Source: Artocarpus heterophyllus
Taxonomy: Eukaryota > Streptophyta > Magnoliopsida > Rosales > Moraceae
Length of the DNA: 64,000 bases
NCBI GenBank assembly: GCA_025403435.1
Contig: CM046330.1
Span: 27,314,037 to 27,378,036, forward strand
Direction: 5' to 3'
In this document: in pieces, positions 35,165 to 47,631 of the stretch
Numbering within the stretch: the stretch's first letter is position 1
How the letters are laid out: the number at the start of each line of letters is the position of its first letter
Made by a program: the position numbers and the translations under genes
Notes under the pieces: generated by a model
Seen by the model: only the letters and a program-made list of their open reading frames with translations
What the model was told of the DNA's origin: nothing
The model's database searches: none

Positions 35165-36710
35165 AAAACAACTAAAAACCCAAAAATACCTTCAACTATG
35201 TATCTGATTTTTTTTCTTTTTTCCTCCCTTCCACTCTCTATTTTCTCTCTCTTCCATATTCACTTTCTCTTCCTCCACTCTCTATTGTCTCTCCGAATGT
35301 GCTCTTCAGCATCCTCTCTCGTAATCTGCTCTTCTTCATTTCCCATCAACGAAGATGGAATCACTTGAATCTGCACAGAGTTTGCAAGGGAGAGATCTGA
35401 GCTGCACTTCTCATGCACTAGCGATGTAGATCGGAGCTTGCGATCTCCTTGTTCGGAGAAGAAGACAGCGTCACAGGCGTTGTCGAAAGGATCTAAGTTC
35501 ATCGGCGTTGTCAAAGACGATCCAGATTTTCATCACTTTGGCCGCCAGTTTTTCCACCATCGCCGAATCTGAATTGTCCTTTCTCCGCCAACGCCTTCGT
35601 CAAAACTTGACAACGAAACACTAGAGTTGTTTTTGCAGTCGCCGATTTAGCCGGAGAAGAAGATTGGTTTAGTCGAAGAAGATAGGTAATGGAGTTAAAG
35701 TTTCCATTTAGTTCAGATCTAAGCTTTTTTATTTATGTTGTTTAGATTTTGTTCAGATTTTTTTTTGTTTGAATTGGATTTTGTTTAGATTTTTAATTGG
35801 TAATATGTTTAATGTTCTTTATAAAATGAACTTGAATCGGTTGATTTTTAATTTTTTTTTTTTTGTTTGCTTGTTTGTTATATACAATATTTTCGTGTGA
35901 ATATAGTATTTATTGGCCACCGATAATGTCGTTGGTGTCGGCAACATCTGGCAACATCATCGGTAAAGTTTTGTTTTTTCATGAAAAATACTATATTTCT
36001 ATGTTAATATAGTCTTTTTCGGCCATCAGCATCATCGTCAATACTGGTCATATCCAACGAAGTCATCGGTGAATTTTTGTATTTACATGGTAATACAGTA
36101 TTATAAGGTTAATATTTATTTCCCATTGTTAGTGAATTTTTGTATTTACACAATAATATATTATTGCTAAAGTATTACTGTATTTATTGGCTGCCAGCGG
36201 TACGACGAAGTCGTCAATGATTAGAGTAATATTGTATTTCTCGACCATCGATTGTTTGGCAAAATCATTGTTGAATTTTCGTATTTACACGGTAATATAG
36301 TATTACCGGAGTAATACTATACTTCCCAGCCGTAGAATTCTTGGCAAAGTCGCCAGTGAATTTTTGTATTTATATGGTAATAAAGTATTACTCTAGTAGC
36401 GTTGTATTTCCCGATCGTCGGCAGTCCAGTGAAGTTGCCAATTAATTTTTGTATTTAGTAATACTAGAGTAACGTTGTATTTTTTGGCCATCGGTGGTCT
36501 GGTAAAGTCGTCGGTGAATATTTATATTTACAAGATAATGCAGTATTACCAGAGTAATACTATATTTTCTAGCCGTCGACGATCTAACGAAGTCGCCGTT
36601 GAATTTTTGTATTTACAAAATAACACATATCTTGGCCGCGGTGCAAGTGAGGGAAGAAGATGAGAGATATAAGAGAGAAAGGGCTAGGAGTATTTTTAGG
36701 TTTTTGTTTT
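35165..36710. mobile_element. TIR DNA element, possibly Mutator-like, non-autonomous
   Basis: The left end 'ctaaaaacccaaaaatacc' (35172-35190) and the right end 'ggagtatttttaggtttttg' (36687-36706) are inverted copies, both followed inward by CT/GA-rich stretches ('ctctctattttctctctc' versus 'gagagatataagagagaaag'). No transposase. The left inner part holds a GC-richer block (35330-35690) and the right part a tandem array. No clean target duplication was found, so the superfamily is a guess. Confidence 0.55.
35900..36630. repeat. Subterminal tandem array, units of about 85-110 bp
   Basis: About eight diverged units. Each contains a 'gccgtcggcggtctgg..aagtcg' block, then 'ggtgaatttttgtatttaca', then 'ggtaatacagtattac' and 'agtaatactgtattt'. 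The gtaatac-a-gtattac core is palindromic. The array lies at one end of the TIR element. Confidence 0.75.
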
Positions 36711-39700
36711 CAATTTCTTATGAGATATTATTCATTTTCTTATGATATGCTATTTACTATACATTTTGAAACCTATATGACACTAATGTATGCAATTTCT
36801 ATATGCTATTTTGTTGTTTCTCCGGTATCATAAAAGTTCAATTATGTGTATATGTGTATATGTATATAGACAATGACAAAACTAAAGAAGGAAGGGGTGG
36901 CGTCTCAAGCCCCCTCAACTTTTTCTTTATTTATATTTTTACATATGTGTTTGTAGCAAATTTGTATATAGCGCCCAAAAAATAAAAATATTTTGATTTA
37001 ATTCACCCCCAAGTATTATTGCAAATCAAAGTCTTAACTAAATATCTTTAAGAATTTGGCAAGATCTTCTCCCCTCAACTATGGTTTCAAGCCTTTTTGT
37101 TTCCTTATTGTTCTATTTCTTAATTTTTTTCCTTTATTGGTGTACATACCATTTTTAAAAAAAATGAAAATTAAATTGTATCACGATGTTTTTAAAAAGG
37201 AAAAAGACATTTTAATAAAGTTATCAATTATATACTATTGTGAATTTGTGATATGTTTATAACATTCTATTACTTTGTTTTCTTTTGTCATTTTATTTTG
37301 TTTGCATTACCCTTTAAAAAAAATTTATGTCTAATATATATATAAAAATTCACCGAATGCGAGATGGACTCAAAAGAGTAGAAATTAATGATTTGTATAT
37401 TAATAAAAAATTAACAATAGAAAAATTAAACTTGATAATACTATGTAATTAAAGACTTTTTAAGTACATATCATAAATTCTATCAAATATGTATTAATTA
37501 AATTTTAATAAATACATTTTTATAAAATATGAGTGTATCTATTAACATCTTTTATTATATATGCCACCCCCATTATATATTTTACACCTCTCTTAAGATA
37601 CTAAGAAAGTCTTTACACTAAAATAGTTTTTTTTTTTTTTTCATTTTTCACCTAACCACCAACCAATCAAATGAACAAACAACAAGCATTTTAACCCCCC
37701 AACATAACAAAAGAGTATCAATTTTGTTTAAAACTTTAACTATATATATACATATATATATATATATGGTACGTCAACCAGTACGTCACCTATATTTTGG
37801 AAACAAAAACTTCAGTACAATTGTGACCACTTTGATTAATCTGAACGATCGTGCTTTTCTTGGGGGTGAATAAAAGTGGGACAACTGGTGTCAAGAAGGC
37901 TCCCCAGTTAACCTATGCTGTTAAAAAATTTGTTCTTTTTCCATGGCGGGAAAAGAAGGGAGAAAAAGCTTTTGGCAGAGTGACATCACGTCATGAAAGA
38001 TGGGGCTGTTAAGGTTCCCTTTAGTAAATAAATTTAAATTAATAATTTAATTTAAATAAGAGTAATTTAAATTAAAATTTAATTGACAATTTAAATTATC
38101 ATCTGAATTGGTATTTAGATATTTATTTAAGTTTTAATTTAAATATGAAAATAAAATTAAAATTTATATTTAAAGAGGTAATAAAAATAGTTTTTAATTA
38201 TTAACAAATCTAATAAAATTTTAATGTTAATGATTTTAAAAAATATTTAATATAGATCTTAATTTATTCTTCTCTTTACTAAGAACACAATAAAAAAAGA
38301 ATCATTTTAATTGAAATCAAATAAAGAAGTTCAGATTTTTTTTCTCAAATATAAGAGAGATAATTTTAATTTTTACTGGAGTAAAGATATTTAAATACTA
38401 AAAGTTTAAGGGGATGAGAACTCTGAAAACTTAGATCCTTGATACTTAAATGAGTTAAATTTGAGAAAAAACAAACATATTTTTTAAAAATTCTCAATAT
38501 TTAAATTTAAATTTAAGTTTGTTGAGTCTAAATAATACACGAAACAAACAGATTCTAAAGAATCGACGACGAGGAAGAGTTTCTGGGAGTTATAATCAAT
38601 TATTATCAAATTGAAAGAAGCTCCTATGCAAATGAAAACCGATTTCTGGAGGAGTTGCGAAATTGGTAACATCATCAGCAGCGAGGTAGGCATTGTTAAC
38701 TGTTTTCCCATTCGATGGTGCAGCTTTAATCAAAGTAGTGAGTTTGGCAAAGGTCTTTTCAATAGGGAAGCAGTGTGACACCACTTATGTAGTATCAACT
38801 CAAAGACCACAAGGAACATGAGAGCCGAATTAAACTTGTTAAATTTCTACCTTCCTTGCTTGATTCAGTACCAGATCCATTCGTTGCAAAAATTTCTGTC
38901 TTTTATCCTTTTTTTTTTTTTTTTGCTCCACAATTTGCAAAGCCAACATCCGACAATGACCTCTCTCTCGACCATTAACTCGAAAATTTCAATTTGGGGG
39001 GAAAAGAAAAAGGGCCCCTCGCCCCTAAATCTTTCTATCTTTGTTCAAAAAACCTCGTTTGGCTCTTTTTTTTTTTTCTTGGTTGCTAACATCTAGGAAC
39101 AAAAAAGGGCGGATAAAAGGGGCAAAAGAAAAGCTTTTTTAAGTCACAGATTCAGTAAAAAGCTGGACAAGACACGAGGAAAGATTTAGATGAAGCAGAT
39201 TATGAGCTAAAGAACTGAAAATTGTAGAGGAAAAAAAAAAAAAAGGAACTCCTACACAGAGCGAGTATTCAACACAGCCATCACAATGATATCACAGACT
39301 CCATGGGCAAGGATTGAGTAATTTTGATATTTGCAAAAGAGCTTTAAAACAAATCTGTTTTTTTTATTATTATTATTCTTTATTTAACAAAGAAGAGCTT
39401 ATTTGGCAAATAATTTTTTAGAACCTTTATATAACACGGTTGGGTCCAGAAAGTAAGTGTGCAGCCCCTATACTTTTGACCGTTGATATCATCTAGACAA
39501 CCTACTGACACAGATGCACAATATTATATACTCCCCACAAACTTCGTCATTGGAGTTCCATGGTAACAGCCCATCACAAGGGGTTTTGCCAATACTATGT
39601 TAGTATTTTTTTTTTTTCACGTTCTTCATTATAAATAATTGGTACTGTCCACTCACATCCACCCCCTAATGTGCAGTTAAAATAATAATTTAAAAGGGTA

Positions 39701-41380
39701 ATAAAATTTGAATTTATATTTGCATAAACAGTAAAAAAAAAGTTAATTGATTCATTAATAAATTTAACACAACTTTATGTTCATGATGTATATTAATAGG
39801 TAATATGTATCTTGATTTATTTCTCTCTTTATTGTAAATGCAATGAAAGAAAAATCATCTCAATAGAATATAAAATAAAAAAGATATGATATTTTTTCTA
39901 AAAATATAGGAGAGAGAAAATCTAAAAAAGATAAGAATATTATACTGTAACATTTGGATTCAAATCTTGTGATTCAGAGACGGAGGCACAAAAGGGTCAT
40001 TTTTATAAATGACATCTTTTAATATTTATATTTTATAAATACCACATATGTTAATTTGTAGCACAACTTAACATGTAATATAAATAATAGTATGACATAA
40101 TTTTTTTTAAGTGTGACTAAAATAAACACAACTTATAAAAGTGTGGCATAACATGCAATTTTCTCGACACGAAACTCTGAAATTTGCACTCAAAACTCAA
40201 TTGAAGTTTCAATATTGATGCTACCAAACACTTACTTGGTCCAATCCAAAATTAAGTCTAATTCACCAAACAAATGGGCCCTAAAGCATGCATTAATTCA
40301 CCTGTAAAAGACATTGAAGAGTGACTTATAAACCAACACATGCCAAGTAACACTCTTTTCCTCTCGTTTTTAATAATTTATTTGATGCTGGCCTAGATAA
40401 GTTCGGATCTTAGATAGCTCTAATGACCTCTAATTTTTTTGTTTTTTCAACTGTGACACTCATAAATATTTTTTACTATTATTCTGCTGGAATAATTTAT
40501 TTTCAAAAATATTCCTATCCAAACCTTTTTTTTTAAACTCTCTCAAATATACTTTGAATAAAATACCAATAAATAATCTTTTAAGGGTTATTATAATTAT
40601 GCCTCATAGTTTTGACTACTTTTTCAGTTGTCTCTCTGTTTTTAGAGTCTACAAAAGTATTGTTTAAACTTAAAAAAGATTGTTTCAAATATGTGATTAC
40701 CTAAACATTTTTCTTTGTAGTTAACTTTTTTTTTCCCTAATTGTCCCACTAAAATAATTTATTCTCAAATGTCTCTCTACCTCAACATTCATATTTATCT
40801 AATTCGCCCAGTTAAAAACTTTTTTTTTTCAAATTAAATCTACTTAAATATTCGTTGTTGCTAAATCACGCTTTGAAGAAAATAGTAAATAAAAGAAAAG
40901 TTATAAATTTTCAATCGAATTTTAGATTTTTGTACATTACCTTTTGCTTAACGTACTAAAAAAAATAAATAAACAACTACGACTAACGTCCTAGTTCTCA
41001 CCGTAAATTACAAATTCACCATCAATTCCTTTCTAGAGTATTTAGAAACGTAGTTAGAACTATAAGTTAGGAATCAAAACACTGTTACATATGACAGTTT
41101 ACGCTATAGGAAACTTTTGACGTCCTAATTATCACCGTAAATTACAAATGCACCCAGTCAATTCCCTTCTAAAGTATTTGGAAACATAATTAGAACTACA
41201 AGTTAGAACCAAAACACTGTTATATATAAGAGTTTACATTACAATAAACTTTTTCTTCACATTATAACATAAGAAAGCTTTATACTGTAACAGTTAGAAC
41301 TTATTAGTTCCAACTATGTTACTAAACAAAGCATTCTTTTTCCCACAATAATAACCCATCTCAATTATAATAAAACACTA
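36711..41380. other. AT-rich intergenic region
   Basis: No gene supported. Contains an AT microsatellite (37741-37767) and long T runs (37627-37640, 38911-38924, 39067-39077). 41030-41260 holds a local direct repeat ('gacgtcctaattatcaccgtaaattacaaat..acc..tcaattcc' versus 40988-41030). A frame on the minus strand at 38596-38784 has coding-like composition but no recognisable family or splice context. Confidence 0.5.
37741..37767. repeat. AT microsatellite
   Basis: An uninterrupted run of TA with one C at 37751. Confidence 0.9.
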
Positions 41381-41389
41381 CCAGGTGGA

Positions 41390-41828
41390 GCACCAAATAA
41401 CCATTGTACATACAATTTCAACCAAGTTAAATACCACCATGTGGGGTGTCCCCCCGGAAAGGTTTGGTGTATGTGTGGCCTTTTACACCTTGCTTGTCAA
41501 AGGCCACTTGTTCACAGCTATTCGTAAATCAGGAGTTCTATTATTGTGTTACTTTCAACCCTTAATGACGGGTATCAAGTGAGAGGACGGCTAAAGATAC
41601 TTTGCAGAATGCTATCGTCATTTATTTCCACCATACAAGCCTTTGCATCGAGAAACAACTATATTAAAACGGAAAAAAGACCCAAGCAATTTACAAATTC
41701 TGTGACATTCTTCGCAAATAGCTTGGGAAACGAAGCAACCATCAACTGTCTATCACGGAACACTTTTATCATTTATTTTACGTTTAAATACGGTTATACG
41801 GCAAGCATTCGACGTACAAGAAGAAACT
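41390..41828 (-). other. Probable USE1 3' untranslated region
   Basis: The region directly downstream of the USE1 stop is less AT-rich than the spacer further left, which fits a transcribed 3' UTR. The cleavage site cannot be fixed by eye. Confidence 0.4.
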
Positions 41829-42168
41829 TCATGTAACACGAATTAACAAAACAACCATGAAGAATATACATGTCATTGTAAGGATCACGAGCCAGGTGAA
41901 GCATGTAGTGGTAGAACTTTTCGAGTATACCTCTGAGGCCCGTACAGTTGCGTGACCAGTGCTTGCCAAGCTACGTTCAATGGCTTCTTCGGTAGAATCA
42001 AGTATCTGGATTCCAATAAGAACTAGTAACATCACTATGTCATCAATTGAATTCCTTAACATAAAAAAAAAAAAAAAAAAAGAACAGAGTAAAAGTTATG
42101 GAGTCCATCCTTGTTGAATTATTTCAGTAAAAGGGAATACCTTGGTAAGTCTTTATTACGTACAACTA

Positions 42169-42205
<37 letters not shown>

Positions 42206-45039
42206 ATGATTGTTTTACCTTTTCACTGTTTTGCAGTGAGCGGTTCACCAAAAGACTACTCTCTTTGAGTTGCCTCGCTAACACAACCATTTCATCAGTC
42301 AAGTCCTCCTGAAGCTTTCTATGAAGGAGAAGGGAAAAATAAAATAAAAATAAGACAGTATTTAGGATTTCTCAGACTAACCTCATAAATTGAAAATGGC
42401 ACACCTTTATCTTGTCTCTTTCTCTGATAAAGAAGTGATCAAATTTATTAAAAGGTGAAAAAAGAAAACATTTGAATACTTCCTTCATGGGAGTTTTAAA
42501 CCAACGCTATAACGTTTAGCATTACCACAGCCCAACTAGTAACACTGTTAGATCAACTGGTTACTAACAGCCACCAAGTAATATCTTTAGAAATAAGCTT
42601 AATATATGGGTAATCATAACAAAGTAACTGTGATTAATAACCATGTAAACAAAATTTTTCAATTGCATTTTTAGAATTTCTTGGCCATTAAAACCATTCC
42701 CCGTGTACTTCAAATTTCTTCAATGGTCTAGTCACCCAGGTTTTATAGCTAGAAAAGGAAAAAAGAAACATCATAAATTAAGTACCTATGCTTTTCTATG
42801 TGTGCTTGTGCCATGGCATCCAGTTTGACAGGAGTTGAAGAATTAGCATCAGTGGTCTCATGAGCTTTATCTTCTATATTTGAGGAAAGCCTGTGATAAG
42901 ATTCAAACCAACTAATCAAACAACCTAGAGCATGCTAAAAGATCACTGTGGAGCTAAAGCAAATTCTAAGGAATTAAACTATAACAAAACTTACACAGAT
43001 CTCCTTCTTAGCCCGTGAGAAGGGGTAATAGGACTTTCTACTTCCACTGCAGAAGAACTTCCTTTAATAGAAATGTCCTCTAAAGGCTCCTGGGGAACTT
43101 GCACATTGGGCTAAAAGCATAAACAACAAAATAGTTAGTACATGCATCCTCATTAAGTAGCACATATCTAATCTCTGAACATCAATAACAGGTGTGATCA
43201 TCCTCCCGCGAGAGAGAGAGATGTGATCATAGGTTCAAAATACAGGCACAACAAAAGGGTGAATTGAGAAGCAACTAACAGTAAAAAGGCCAATCCTAAA
43301 ATGGGGAGAAAATGAAAAGAGAGAGACAGTGCACAGCGGTGTGGGTGTGGGTGTGTGTGGGGGTGTGTGTGTGTGTATGTCATGAGAGGACTGGTTGGCA
43401 GGGGAAGTGAAGGAGAGCCTGAATCCAAAATGTAGTGGAATTTTGAAGTTAAAGAAGAAAAGGCAACAGGAAAAATTTTATTCAACAGGAAAAATTTTAT
43501 TTACTCAACAATTAAGCATGCACGCACCGCTGTGGAAGTTAATCCGGAAGCAACAGCTTCAATCTTCTCTGAATAATCACTCACCACAGCCTTCGAAAGT
43601 CTGACAGCACATAAACGTATTAACCTACTCTACCTCTACGAAAGAATTTGCATTTATGCTCTTTAAAACTCAAATGCAAAATCATAAGCGCGGAAAACAA
43701 AATACAATGAAGGCTTGAAAGTAATATCAGGGAAAAAAATAAATATGAAAGATTTTCTTTTATGTTACTGGTGAAAGGAAGGCAAATACACGCAGTATAC
43801 ATTAGAGGGAGAGGGATGGAAGCTGAACTTAAACATTAATCTGAATGGAAATCTTAGTCCATAATGTCTTAAAGACAGTTATAGATGACAAATGACGTTT
43901 TAAACCTTCTTCCAACGACCAACTTCAAATAACACCTTCCTAGAAAGAACCAATTCACAAGTCTCTAAATTTCTTCGAAAAAAACCTCATTTCAAAGGGC
44001 TATCATAAGCAGGCAATTGAAAATTTATGAAGTACTGTCCGCTTCATTATTGTTAAATAAAATCCACAAAATTTGATTATCCAAATTCCAAAATGACCTT
44101 GACGTACACTGCAGTACTGCACACAAATTATCTCCAAGGATGGTCTATTATCATAGCTCTTTCTTAAAATGCATAAGAGACACACTTAAATGGGAAAATT
44201 ATAATTTCTACATAAAGCTTTTAGCTCTAAACAAGCCTGCAAACAGCGAACCAACAACAGAATACCTTTATCGTTGTTCTCAAAAAAACTAACTCCTGAC
44301 CGTAAGTAAACTAAACTAATAGATCAACGAGGCATCCATAAAAAAACTAAGAGACTTCTCTCCTCCAGCGCCCACAAACAGAATTCTCAGTCAATCACAA
44401 AATCAAAAACACATCTCATAAGGCTTCACAAAAAGGAAAAAAAAAACCGTCAGTGGCACCTTAACAATGAATTCCTATCAACATTTAGCTGCCCAATTTT
44501 CAATTGCATACGTGATCACCAAAAAAAGAAAAAAAGAATTACAAAGATAAAACATGTATGTTTAAATTACTTAATCAATCAAATGTTACAAGAATACAAC
44601 ATTTATAAAAACAAAAGTAAAACAAACCTCAAAAGTAATTAAAAAATTTTGGGAACTTGGAGGTGACCAACCTAGGTAAGCCTTCTGCGGTTCTTTCTTC
44701 AGCCAGTTGTTCCAACAGTTCTCTTAAAGTGGCAACATACTGCAAAATTGCACAAAGTTACATCATACTGAACTCATCTGCTTACACAAAGACAACTTTG
44801 GGACAAAAGGCTGGCCAATAATAATAATAAAAGCAGGAGATCCATGAGGCTAATTCTAAACTTTATCTCATTCTTGGCACGCTGAAGGAGAAACAAAAGG
44901 CAAGGAATAAGAAAATTGAACGATAGAACCTCAGAGTTTTAGTTAGTGACATTACGTGAACAAGCTTTGCCTGGTTCTGTTGCTTAGGTGCAGCAGCAAG
45001 CAATCTCCTCAAATTAACTTCTGTTTTACTAATTCCCAT
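41829..45039 (-). CDS. USE1: Vesicle-transport SNARE USE1 (Use1-like), 240 aa, seven coding exons
   Basis: Use1 is an ER-resident Q-SNARE acting with Sec20, syntaxin-18-type (SYP81) and Sec22 SNAREs in Golgi-to-ER retrograde fusion. Coding exons on the minus strand: 45039-44956, 44739-44672, 43600-43528, 43110-42995, 42890-42786, 42318-42219 and 42005-41829; total 723 nt, frame kept throughout, and introns have GT..AG ends. Start [20 protein letters not shown], then [35 protein letters not shown], a variable acidic linker, [15 protein letters not shown], the SNARE helix [20 protein letters not shown] through [14 protein letters not shown], and a C-terminal tail anchor ([19 protein letters not shown], about residues 216-235) ending IRVT. 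Length and exon text match plant Use1 proteins closely. It looks intact. It also has a 5'-leader intron. Likely constitutive, but no regulatory evidence is visible. Confidence 0.95.
42171..42209. repeat. TA/TATG microsatellite in a USE1 intron
   Basis: (TA)n followed by tatgtatgtatgtata, within the intron between coding exons 6 and 7. Confidence 0.9.
43338..43380. repeat. GT-rich microsatellite in a USE1 intron
   Basis: An impure (GT)n/(GGGTGT)n run within the intron between coding exons 3 and 4. It creates a His/Thr/Pro frame on the minus strand that is not a gene. Confidence 0.9.
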
Positions 45040-45047
45040 CACAAAAT

Positions 45048-46120
45048 GCTACACAAAATAAAAATCAAAGACTCATCAACAAGGATTTGGAACTTCCAAG
45101 ACCGAAAATAAAACAAGGGAAAGTTACATAATATAAACTCCTAAACAAAACGTAACAACAAAATGACTTGGAAAACTACCTTTGCGTTAATTTTTTTTTT
45201 TTTTTAAGAAAACACTGAATTTAATTAATGATTAAAAATTGAGTACAGGACACAAGATGAATGAGCTATCAATCCGTGAAAGGGAAGCAAAACAGAACGG
45301 AAACAATAAGACAACAAAATTTTACATAAATCAACCTTTGCTTTAGTTACAGCGTTTTTGGAAAATTTTTAATTCTTAGATGTCCTCATAAAGAGGAGTC
45401 ATTAAGCTCCTCTAATTCCTCTTGAAAGAAATCAACCTGTGAATATGAAGTTCTAACTAAGAACAACCAAATTTCATTATTCATTATCCCACAATCTCAT
45501 ACCAAAATATCAAACATATCATATCCACAAGCGAAAATTCGGTCAAATATCAATTCCAATTTGACTGTATTTGGACAAATTAAAGAAAGTTTTCAGACCT
45601 AAATTAGCTCCAATCAAAAAAAGAAACAAAAAGAAAATCCTTACCAACTGACGCTTACTGATTAACAAAAAGATCTTAGCTTTTGCCTAGAAATCCGACA
45701 AATGAACGAACTAAACGTCGCAATTCCAGAATCGGATCAGCATCAAAAAGGAATGAATGCAACCATCCAACAGAAAAGAGCAAATTGAAAATTAAAATTT
45801 GTCAACAGCTTTTCAACGCAATCCTCCAAAGCAACCTTGTCTGTATCCGCAATCTAAATTTTAAAATGAAACAAACCAATTCAAAGAGCAAACCTAAATC
45901 AGCCGGAGATGGACGAGACGAAGAGAGGACAAAAGGGACGAGAGTGTTACTGGCGGCTTGGGCTCAACCTCGCGATGGGGAGCTCAACGGAGAAGGCTCC
46001 AAGACATGGAATCCCAACGACCTCAAGGTGGTGAGGATCAGACGAAGGCGACCTAGAGCTCCTGGGATCGCAACGGCGACGAGGTGGCTTGAAAGAGGCC
46101 CGAGGAGGGATGGATAATAA
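45048..46120 (-). promoter_or_regulatory. USE1: USE1 leader exon, leader intron and promoter-proximal region
   Basis: Upstream of the ATG the minus strand has an acceptor (TTTTGTGTAG, ending 45049) and, further up, a donor CAGTTG|GTAAGG at 45645/45644. This suggests a leader intron of about 600 bases and an untranslated exon from 45645 to roughly 46120. That exon includes a GC-rich patch (45900-46110), unusual for this window and typical of a 5' leader. A long plus-strand open frame at 45683-46117 is the antisense shadow of this patch. No exact start site or TATA box is assigned. Confidence 0.55.
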
Positions 46121-46359
46121 AAGAAGAAAGTTTTTTTTTTTTTCTTAAATATAAAAAAGAGAATTTTAATTTTTATTAAAACATAATCTAAGTGCTAAAA
46201 ATTTAAAAAAAGTCAAAATTTAAAAAATTTTGATTCTAGATACTTAAAGGATTTAAATTTTAAAAGAAACAAATACATATTTAAAAGATTTATAATACTC
46301 GAACCTAAATTTGAGTTTAAAAAGTCAAAAAATTCTCAAAATAAATGGACTCTAAAATT

Positions 46360-46817
46360 TTGTTGGCTTGCATCAAGGAGTATTAGGGAATCCATTTAGA
46401 CTTCAATCGCTGGTTGTGACTGCTTTCACGACTGCTTGAGATGGCGCAATCTTTCGCGCTCGTTCAGAAATCTCGAGACGAAGCCTTTGGTCAACCATGG
46501 CCAACGACCACTGGCGTTGCTAAGGCCATATGGCAACTAGCTTTACAATCGATGGCAAGATTGATGTTGGGGGAGTTGTGAGAAGATTCGCGATCTTTGT
46601 TGTAGTTTGGTCTTTGACAGTGATGGACACTGCCTCCGACAAGCACAATCGGACATGTAGGCGAGAGAAAGAGAGAGAGTGAAGTGGAGAAAGAGGGTAG
46701 ACATAAAGAACAGAGCGGAGAAAGAGACTTGGGTGGGGTTTTTTTTTCGAACCTAATTTCCTATGCAGAAGGGGAAGGGGAAAAAGGAAAGGATTAAAAG
46801 GTTAAAATTAATTTTTT
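46360..46817. repeat. Direct duplication, copy 1
   Basis: About 455 bases shared with 47165-47615. Shared text includes 'ggttgtgactgctttcacgactgct', 'gatgttgggggagttg', 'aagcacaatcggacatgta', 'agagacttgggtggg' and 'attaaaaggttaaaattaattt'. It contains 'cctcg'-rich patches but no intact ORF. The two copies are about 805 bases apart and clearly diverged. Could be an old tandem duplication or two copies of one repeat family. Confidence 0.8.
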
Positions 46818-47164
46818 TTATTATTATTTTTAATGGTTCCTTGTTTGGGTTTGCATTTTGGTATGCCATTCGAATTAATAAAATCATTTAGCTTTGTTCT
46901 CGTTTTGTTAATTTTTGTTAATATCCACATGCGGTCCCTTAACTTATTAATAGGTGAAACTTTAGTTCCTTTTTTTTTTTTAATTTTGGCAAAACAGTCC
47001 CCCAAACTTTTTAACCCTTAGCAACTCAAGGATCACCATCAAAATTTGTCAAAAACTTGACGGCAACACATGTGCATGTCACATGATCCAATTTCAGGGG
47101 ACAAAATAGTAAAATTGTATAATTTATTCTTTACATTGCTTTTCTAAACATAGTTGATTTAAAG
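46818..47164. other. Spacer between the duplicated copies
   Basis: AT-rich sequence. Short frames on both strands are overlapping and unlike any protein family I know. Nothing supported. Confidence 0.5.
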
Positions 47165-47631
47165 TTTTGACGACCTGCATCAGGGAGTGTTAGGGCCATT
47201 CATTTGGGCTCCAATTGATGGTTGTGACTGCTTTCACGACTGCTCGAGACGGCGCGATCCCTTGCGTTCATAGATCTCAGGACGAAGCCTTCAGTCAGCT
47301 ATGACCGACAACCACCGACGTCGCCAAAGCCAAATGGCAACTAGCTTCACAATCGACGGCGAGATCGATGTTGGGGGAGTTGCTAGAAGTTTCGTGATCT
47401 TTTTTGGAGTTCAGTCTTTAACAGAGATGGACGCCGCCGCCGATAAGCACAATCGGACATGTAAGGTAGAGAAATAGAGTGAGCATGGAGAAAGGATGGA
47501 CCAAAAGAGCAGAGGGGAGAAAGAGACTTGGGTGGGTTTTTTTTGGAACCTAATTTCCTGTGCAGAAGGGGAAGGAGAAAGAGGAAAGGATTAAAAGGTT
47601 AAAATTAATTTTTTTGATTTTTAATGGGTTA
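47165..47631. repeat. Direct duplication, copy 2, truncated by a copia insertion
   Basis: Matches copy 1 up to 'ttttaatgg' (about 47622), where copy 1 continues 'ttccttgtttgg'. The SIRE-type LTR begins at 47632, so the rest of this copy should lie on the far side of that element, outside the window. Confidence 0.75.

Noticed and set aside
35900..36630. CRISPR-like array
   Set aside because: Units are diverged and contiguous without unique spacers, in a plant nuclear context.
38596..38784. 62-codon minus-strand ORF with gene-like composition
   Set aside because: No family, no splice context and no neighbouring exons; kept only as a remark in the spacer entry.
43198..43485. Minus-strand ORF of 95 codons
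   Set aside because: Lies in a USE1 intron and is made largely by a GT microsatellite.
45683..46117. 144-codon plus-strand ORF as a gene
   Set aside because: It is antisense to the USE1 leader exon, low-complexity Arg/Lys-rich, and has no family resemblance.
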